Source of the DNA: Malachius bipustulatus | Lineage: Eukaryota > Arthropoda > Insecta > Coleoptera > Melyridae | DNA length: 64,000 nucleotides | NCBI GenBank assembly: GCA_910589415.1 | Contig: OU342631.1 | Location: 17,484,001-17,548,000 of the forward strand | Direction of reading: 5' to 3' | Shown here: positions 58,414 to 64,000 of the stretch, one piece after another | Position numbering within the stretch: position 1 is the stretch's first letter | How the letters are laid out: each line of letters opens with the position of its first letter | Position numbers and translations under genes: made by a program | The notes under the pieces: model-generated | Seen by the model: only the letters and a program-made list of their open reading frames with translations | The model's database searches: none | What the model was told of the DNA's origin: nothing

Positions 58414-60100
58414 ATTATGTTTAGTATCAATGAATTTTTGTGTTATATACATATGTAGATTAAGATCCATTTATCATTCGATATTAAACATACCTCTATA
58501 TTGCCTAAATTGCCATATTTTTTTATATTAAGTATGCTTTGAGATCTGAAGATGAGAAGATCTCCAAGATAAATGGAAAAGTTAAAAAAAATCTAATGAA
58601 ACTGTATAATAATGTAGCCTTTTTCTGCTTCTTAAAAATATTAAACAGTTAAAAATGGAGCAAAAATTGAAAGGGTTGTTCTGTGTACTACTCTCAGAAT
58701 AATTTGTCCTTTAATTATTTTTGAAAATCCGCTTTATTTCAAAGATACAGGGTGTTAATGTTTTCGCAAAAGTTAAAATTTTTTGAATATCTAAAAATTG
58801 ACTGATCGGAATAACTTGAAATTTTTGACAGTTATTGTACAAATTGACTCCTCCCAATGAAAAATTATTGAATCCATGGGCGGAGATCTGGGTATGTTAC
58901 CTTTTTTTCTAATAATTTCGACCTTTTTTTCTAATAATTTCGACAACACCGATTTTAATGCTAATACGACATTTTTGGTAGATAGGTACCTCACCTCGTG
59001 TTGTTTTTAGGCGAAAAGTTATCTTACTTATTTACCGTATGAAACACTGTTTCCGAGATATTTCACAATGCAACAACTCGCACAAGGTATATCTTAAAAA
59101 TCAATGCGAATGAATATTTTCAGAAATTAATCATTTTTGTGATTATTATAGAAGCATGTTGCATTATTAACAACTTGCATGGGTTCTTACATTGTGGAAT
59201 ATCAAAAAACAGTGGATTCTACAACAAAACATAAGATGATTTTTCCCCTTGAAGCAAAAAAGAGGTATCTACTAGAAATATCATATTTGCATTAAAGCCA
59301 TACCAAGATTTACGCCACTGGTTTGAAGAACTTATTAAATTTTTCGAAGAACTTTTAACACCCTCTGCCCCATATTCATAAATGATAATTTCATAAATAA
59401 TTATTACGTAATCATGTATCACCATTTCACTCTTGCTGCGGTCGGACTAATTAGATTAGGCTCTGGGCCGATTAAAATTATTCTTGGCCAATTAAAATTC
59501 GATCGTTGTTGAAATAATTGCCGACTTACCTTCGTTGGGCCGAAGTATTAATTGATGCACCAAAATCTCACCCAGATTTCGTGCGACTGTGGTAACATCA
59601 GCAGCATAAAGCGGTACGGTTTAATTTCCTCTAAGATATAAGGTACTGGGATGCCAGATGACCTTTTAATTTTGAATAATAGATCTAAAGTAACCTGAAC
59701 TATAAAGGCATCAAAATTCACTCAGGTTATGAGATGTTAACTATTTCTAACTACTGTAGTATCTACCTACTGAATAATAAAGTTGATCTTTTAATGAAAA
59801 GTATATTTATGAATTCTGTTTACAAAATAACTTATTGAAATTCTATGGTTATGAAATTACTAATTAATTGATCATGAAGTTAATTGCAAAATATCTCATT
59901 TAACAGTTTAACTGGTAGAGAAAATAGATATCTATCTTTCCTTCACATAAAAAGTGACAAATTCATTTCAAGTATTACTTGAATAATAATGGTGATTATA
60001 AGTATTAATTAATAAAACATCATCATCAATTTCTTGACGAGATAAGGCAATAAAAATACACAAAACTCCCAATAGATTTCTCTGATATCACTCTGAGCAA
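58414..60100. other. AT-rich spacer with small element relics
   Basis: TA|CAGGGTG at 58746-58754 is an element end with no clear partner; the following text (GGGTGTTAATG...TTTCCGAGATATTTC) resembles the CAGGGTGTCAAA family. A 22-base block (CCTTTTTTTCTAATAATTTCGA) is duplicated in tandem at about 58898-58944. Positions 59365-59430 are a partial copy of the 34026-34177 MITE. No gene is seen. Confidence 0.4.
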
Positions 60101-62042
60101 TAAAAGGTTATGTCACACTTTGCTTACTGATACGACATTTTGCCTTCCTTGGAATGTCGTGCCGAGACTGGAGAGCGGGGCCCTGGACGAAATCTCAGGA
60201 TAAGAGACCGTGGTCTCCCTCTGGGGTGGCAGAAAGACTGGTGGACGGTGTCGCGTCCCGTGGGAACACGTGCCTAACACTGGTAGCGTGGTCGTCCTTT
60301 GAGGTTAGATAAAAGATGAAAATATGAGGCTCCGAATGATGAGATCCAGTATTTAGGGGCAGGTAGCAGCAAAACTTTCAGATAGTGTAAGAGATTCCTT
60401 CCATAAAAGCGGATATTCAGATGTAGAGATGGTGGAAACCAATATGGCGTCCGGGAAGACAGGTGGGGTTCTACTCCGTAGATAGGTTTTCCGACGAGAT
60501 AAGATAGTGCCCCAATTGATAGGGTAGGTAGAAAGAACTATAACAATATATAAACTCTATTAGAGAAAGTTTCAGATAGTTTGAACAATTTACTTACCCG
60601 ATTTATTAATAATCGGTCCTTAGATAAAGAGAAAAGGTAGGGGTGCGACTGGTCGCTTCAAGCACCGAGATTGGAAGATGGCCGAGCCTGTTCCAGACTC
60701 GCGAAAAGGACCAATCCTTTTGCGCAACTCAAAAGGGTGTTAGTTCATCTTCCTAAACTACATCACAGCGACATCTGTGTTTCTAGTTAATCGAAAAGGA
60801 AGATTGTAAGAGAAAGAAGTTACAGATTGTGCTACAAGGTAGGGATCTTGAACTTGCCTAGTTTAGTTAGTTTTACCACTCGGCAACAGGTGGCGATGTT
60901 GGATCGAAATTCATGTTTCAATCAAATAAAGTGGCTAGGCGGACACCTTTATAGTAGGGATTTAGACAATGATATCTTATTTAATAATATTAAATGGAGC
61001 CAATCAAAGAATAAAACCTTTAACGACGTTACACACCTCTCTTTACCGGGGTAAGGAAAGGATTAAAGATAAACCAACTGAAAAAAACACAGGCGTGTTT
61101 CAAGTTGTTACTATACCCGAAGAAGGGTATGTTTGCGGGACAACTAGGTGACGATAAGCTTAGAGAATATTATTCAGAAATCACGTTCATAAATAACATG
61201 AACCTTTCGAGGAAATAAGATAACAACTCTGAACGAACAAACTGTCAACGACATCGTTGATCTGTTTCATTGAATGAATAAAATTTCTCTTGTATATGCT
61301 TACTAAGGTAACATGCAACTTTCAAAAGGGAATAGCGTTAGGTTTACTAAAATTACATGCAACTTAAATATTAAGCACTAGGTAATAATTATTCATAAGG
61401 TATAAAAATAAAATATTCATGCTTCATTGCAAAGGCAACAAAATAAAAGATATGCTAGCAACGGTAGTAATAAGATAATTAAGATAACTTTCTTAAATGG
61501 TAATTGTTCTCGCCGAACAATGTCGATAAACAAAGGAATAATTTCTAGATAACTAGATATGAAGATATGATAAGATATGGTTAGATAATATAAGATAAGA
61601 TAGATAATGTAAGATAAGATACATACTAAGGTAACAAAATCAATAATACTGTCAGATATCACAGTAATGAATATTCTGAAATAAATTAAATTAGAATTCC
61701 TAAGAAGGAAAAATCTCCTGAGGTGGGCACGAAACATCTCCCTTGCTGTTGAACACCGCTTCCCCGACCAACGACAACCCGCGCTCTGCTTTGAAGCATG
61801 CCCCGCCACTGAGACAGTGGGGAGCGGAAAAGTCAGAGGTAAAATCATCATGATCGAGTGGCAGATTCAAATAGCAAACAGGGAGAGTATCGATCCTCAA
61901 GGGGGGTCGATGCTATAGAAAATCTGAGCATCAGAAAATTAAAAGATAGGTAACCTTCCTGGGTAAAGATAATACAAGGGAACTTGGACTCCCAAACGAG
62001 TTTGACTATGAGATAAAGAAACATCAAGGTAAACATCTCTTT
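60101..62042. other. Compositionally distinct region with GATAAG-like words and short frames
   Basis: The patch 60130-60300 and the patch 61700-61900 are GC-richer. Tracts such as TAAGATAAGATAGATAATG at 61600-61618 give many GATA-type words. Open frames at 60827-61054 (+), 61417-61851 (-, hydrophobic second half) and 61700-61900 (-, SAPHCLSGGACFKAERG) are not assigned; the latter two lie downstream of, and on the same strand as, the 399-codon gene and may be parts of the same unit. Confidence 0.35.
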
Positions 62043-63242
62043 CTAGAGATACCTCGAGGAATGGAAACGGTTAGGACGGTTTCTTGGAAACCATAAAAAG
62101 TTATTAAAGTCGTCTTCAGGTTCCCTATTCAGGACACCGAAGTGAGATTCGAACCTTCTCCACATTCGACCATCGTTCACCAGGCGTACTAAAAGTTGTC
62201 CCAACACAATCCAGTGCTCTTGTCCCACAGGTGTAGGCACAAGAGTGTCTGCAAGGGTGATTATCTGGATTGCGCTTATGTCAATCAACGGGGAAAATTT
62301 AGGGAAACTTTCTCGCCATGGAGGAAAGATGTCTTTGCTCCTAGGGGAACAAGAAGAATTTTTAATTAAATGGTCAAATATAAGAGCGGTCACGAAAAGA
62401 TTATTTTTGATGATTCGATATGAGAGAAGTTGGCAAACACACCTATTTTTGAATATTTCCGGTAAGGGAAATTTCGAGTCTAAAAAGAGTGGAATAACTA
62501 GATGTTTTAACGGATGTCGACGTCCCGTATGATGAATATCAGGCGTAATGTCGCGAGGGTAGTAGATTCTTCTACTATATAAAGGTATGGGTGTCTTACA
62601 AGGACTAATAATCATAGTTGTAGGGTAGGCTATCGCCAACATGGCCCTCTCACGACAACGAACACGACTAGGTAACAATTGTCCTAAAGTAATCACCAAC
62701 TCAGTCTCTGGTTCAAATCTCGACTTTATAGGTTTAATTGGACGGTTAATGCTAACTCGCTCAGGGTTTCCTTGTTTTTGGAACTTTGTCCAAGTGTTTC
62801 TGTGCACTTGTAACCAATCTTCGCTGGGCTTTTTATATGAACCTAGAATTCGAAACCGTTGTTTCTCATCCTCGGCCATAGGATTTTCAAAGATAACTGC
62901 CTCGGTAGAAAGGTGCCTGGCATTATATCTGAACAAAGATGCGGTCACGTCCATATTATCTGCGTCACACCTTTCTTGTGCGACTTCACAGAAATGGTCT
63001 AAAACATCTATGTCAGGGTGGCGGTGTTCCAGAACAGCGTGAAGAGATAGAAATTTAAAATATCTGTCCTTTTCAATAAGAAAACATTCTTTATTTGCTT
63101 TTACTTGCCAAGCCCTAATATCCGGGTTTACTCCGAATTCGGGTAGGAGTTTCATCTCCTCCCAAAGTCTGAAATTGAAGGTAATCTTTTCGTCTTTAAA
63201 GCCAGCGAAAATTTGGCTACGTCGTCGCCTACGCGACTCCAT
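62043..63242 (-). CDS. 399-residue protein of unknown family
   Basis: One uninterrupted minus-strand frame runs from the ATG at 63242 to the TAG at 62045-62043. In DNA this AT-rich, 400 codons without a stop are unlikely by chance. The N-terminus is basic (MESRRRRRSQ). Residues 20-190 are well mixed, charged and soluble-looking, with FNFRLWEEMKLLPEFGVNPD, LEHRHPDIDVLDHFCEVAQE and SEDWLQVHRNTWTKFQKQ. From about 200 on the text is more basic and Pro-rich (TPIPLYSRRIYYPRDI), and the end is VLNREPEDDFNNFLWFPRNR. No transmembrane span, zinc motif or enzyme signature is visible. It could be an orphan gene, a gag-like element protein or an old acquisition; I see no polymerase or terminal repeats nearby. 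The frame is not rich in GC like the receptor exons. Confidence 0.55.
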   Translation of the reverse strand: MESRRRRRSQIFAGFKDEKITFNFRLWEEMKLLPEFGVNPDIRAWQVKANKECFLIEKDRYFKFLSLHAVLEHRHPDIDVLDHFCEVAQERCDADNMDVTASLFRYNARHLSTEAVIFENPMAEDEKQRFRILGSYKKPSEDWLQVHRNTWTKFQKQGNPERVSINRPIKPIKSRFEPETELVITLGQLLPSRVRCRERAMLAIAYPTTMIISPCKTPIPLYSRRIYYPRDITPDIHHTGRRHPLKHLVIPLFLDSKFPLPEIFKNRCVCQLLSYRIIKNNLFVTALIFDHLIKNSSCSPRSKDIFPPWRESFPKFSPLIDISAIQIITLADTLVPTPVGQEHWIVLGQLLVRLVNDGRMWRRFESHFGVLNREPEDDFNNFLWFPRNRPNRFHSSRYL

Positions 63243-63376
63243 ATTGCACGGGTAAGAAAAAGGGGAAATTTACTCTGCCTTTAAGGCCAGGTAACAGATA
63301 ACAACGTGAAATTTTTCAAGCAACGTAAACACACTGATTGCTTAAAAGCTCACTATACGCACGGAAAAACTGTCAA

Positions 63377-63606
63377 TTTCCTGGATTACAATAACTAATA
63401 AATCGCCTGGATTACAACAACTAATAAATCGCCTGGATAAATTCTCATTAATCGCATGGAGGAAACATCGATAATCGCCTGGATAATCATTCAAATAATC
63501 GCATGGAGGAAACATCGATAATCGCCTGGATAATCATTCAAATAATCGCATGGAGGAAACATCGATAATCGCACGGAGAAAACATCAATAATCGCCCGGA
63601 TTATTA
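63377..63606. repeat. Minisatellite of alternating ~24-base monomers
   Basis: Two related monomers, AATAATCGCCTGGATAATCA(TTC) and AATAATCGCATGGAGGAAAC(ATCG), alternate to form a ~48-base unit, present about two and a half times perfectly and flanked by diverged single units (TAAATCGCCTGGATTACAAC; ATAATCGCACGGAGAAAAC). It lies 135 bases upstream of the 399-codon gene's start, so it could influence its expression. Repeats are direct and contiguous without unique spacers. Confidence 0.8.
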
Positions 63607-64000
63607 GATAAACATTAAGGTAATGGTAAGATAATTTATCTCACTCGGTAAGATAAGAAAAATGGAACAACCATTTTCATCGCTAAGGTAGGGGACATTC
63701 AATATCCGTGTTCAAATTCATTTGTGTTAACACCGAATATCTAAAGTCATCTTTGCAAATTCAACACTAGAATTCACATAGATTTTTATTTTCCATTATG
63801 GAAAATATTCGCAGAGAAGATAAGTATTAGCTACCATTCTAATATGGTACTAATAGATATGGATAACGTAAGATAGGATAATTCCTTTTCTTTGAAAAGA
63901 AATTAAAGATAAGAAAGGCACGAAGCTTTGACTAAAGCTTACGCCTGTCATTTTTCAAGAAGAAAATTGCAAATTCAACTTTCGTTTCCTCGAACGGTAG
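63607..64000. other. AT-rich sequence to the window end
   Basis: No gene. GATAAG/TAAGATA words recur (63630-63660, 63855-63880, 63905-63915), as on the other side of the 399-codon gene. Confidence 0.35.

Noticed and set aside
61417..61851. Membrane protein on the minus strand (hydrophobic second half)
   Set aside because: The hydrophobic run comes from the ATAAG/GATA-rich tract read as Ile/Leu/Tyr codons; a simple-sequence effect is more likely.
62641..63042. 133-codon plus-strand frame
   Set aside because: It is antisense to the longer 399-codon frame; I prefer the minus strand because of its length and mixed, protein-like composition, although this is not proven.
63377..63606. CRISPR-like array
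   Set aside because: Monomers are contiguous and alternate without unique spacers, and the window is eukaryotic.
60101..64000. LTR retrotransposon around the 399-codon frame
   Set aside because: I compared the sequence on both sides by eye and found no long direct repeat, no primer-binding site and no polymerase frame.

Overview
This window is AT-rich eukaryotic DNA from an insect; a beetle is my guess, not proven. The evidence is two spliced, GC-rich exons of a biogenic-amine receptor, introns of many kilobases, LINE fragments with AATAAATA or AAT tails, and a dense population of inverted-repeat DNA elements that begin CAG and are flanked by TA. I see no bacterial gene organisation.

Layout. 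Positions 1-1682 hold the 3' half of a decayed LINE with a ribonuclease H domain. Positions 1683-8745 are mostly empty, with a weak tRNA-like relic, a decayed minus-strand reading frame near 4.6 kb and a TATA-box promoter candidate at 6.38 kb. Exons 8746-9042 and 22235-22451 (+) are the last two coding exons of a serotonin-type G-protein-coupled receptor. They carry transmembrane helices 6 and 7 and the C-terminal tail, with matching splice phases across a 13.2-kb intron. That intron is packed with nested transposons. From 22.6 to 56 kb no complete host gene is visible. This part contains a likely promoter with a non-coding first exon (27.48-27.75 kb), a 79-nt minus-strand exon candidate (51.3 kb), a CpG-rich exon or promoter candidate (55.2-55.45 kb), several foldback elements and a pogo-type transposase relic. 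It also contains seven copies of a ~55-nt motif whose core matches the CTCF consensus (34.2-37.1 kb), and a tandem duplication (38.9-39.8 kb). Positions 56.1-58.4 kb hold a 5'-truncated Jockey-like LINE with a 679-codon open reverse transcriptase frame. Positions 60-64 kb look different: a 399-codon minus-strand gene of unknown family lies at 62043-63242, with a two-monomer minisatellite upstream and many GATAAG-like words around it.

How the parts relate. The receptor is the only identifiable host gene; its promoter and transmembrane helices 1-5 must lie left of the window or in exons I cannot see. The mobile DNA is informative. At least seven different elements share TA|CAG...CTG|TA ends, and the one at 47459-48870 carries, in the loop between two ~573-bp arms, the start of a DUF4817-type helix-turn-helix protein. 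This suggests that such elements form by inverted duplication of the 5' end of an autonomous transposon. Several nestings give relative ages: the element at 18237-19907 inserted beside an older foldback, a LINE fragment lies inside 51674-53631, and a TTAA-flanked palindrome splits an older element copy at 13.35 kb.
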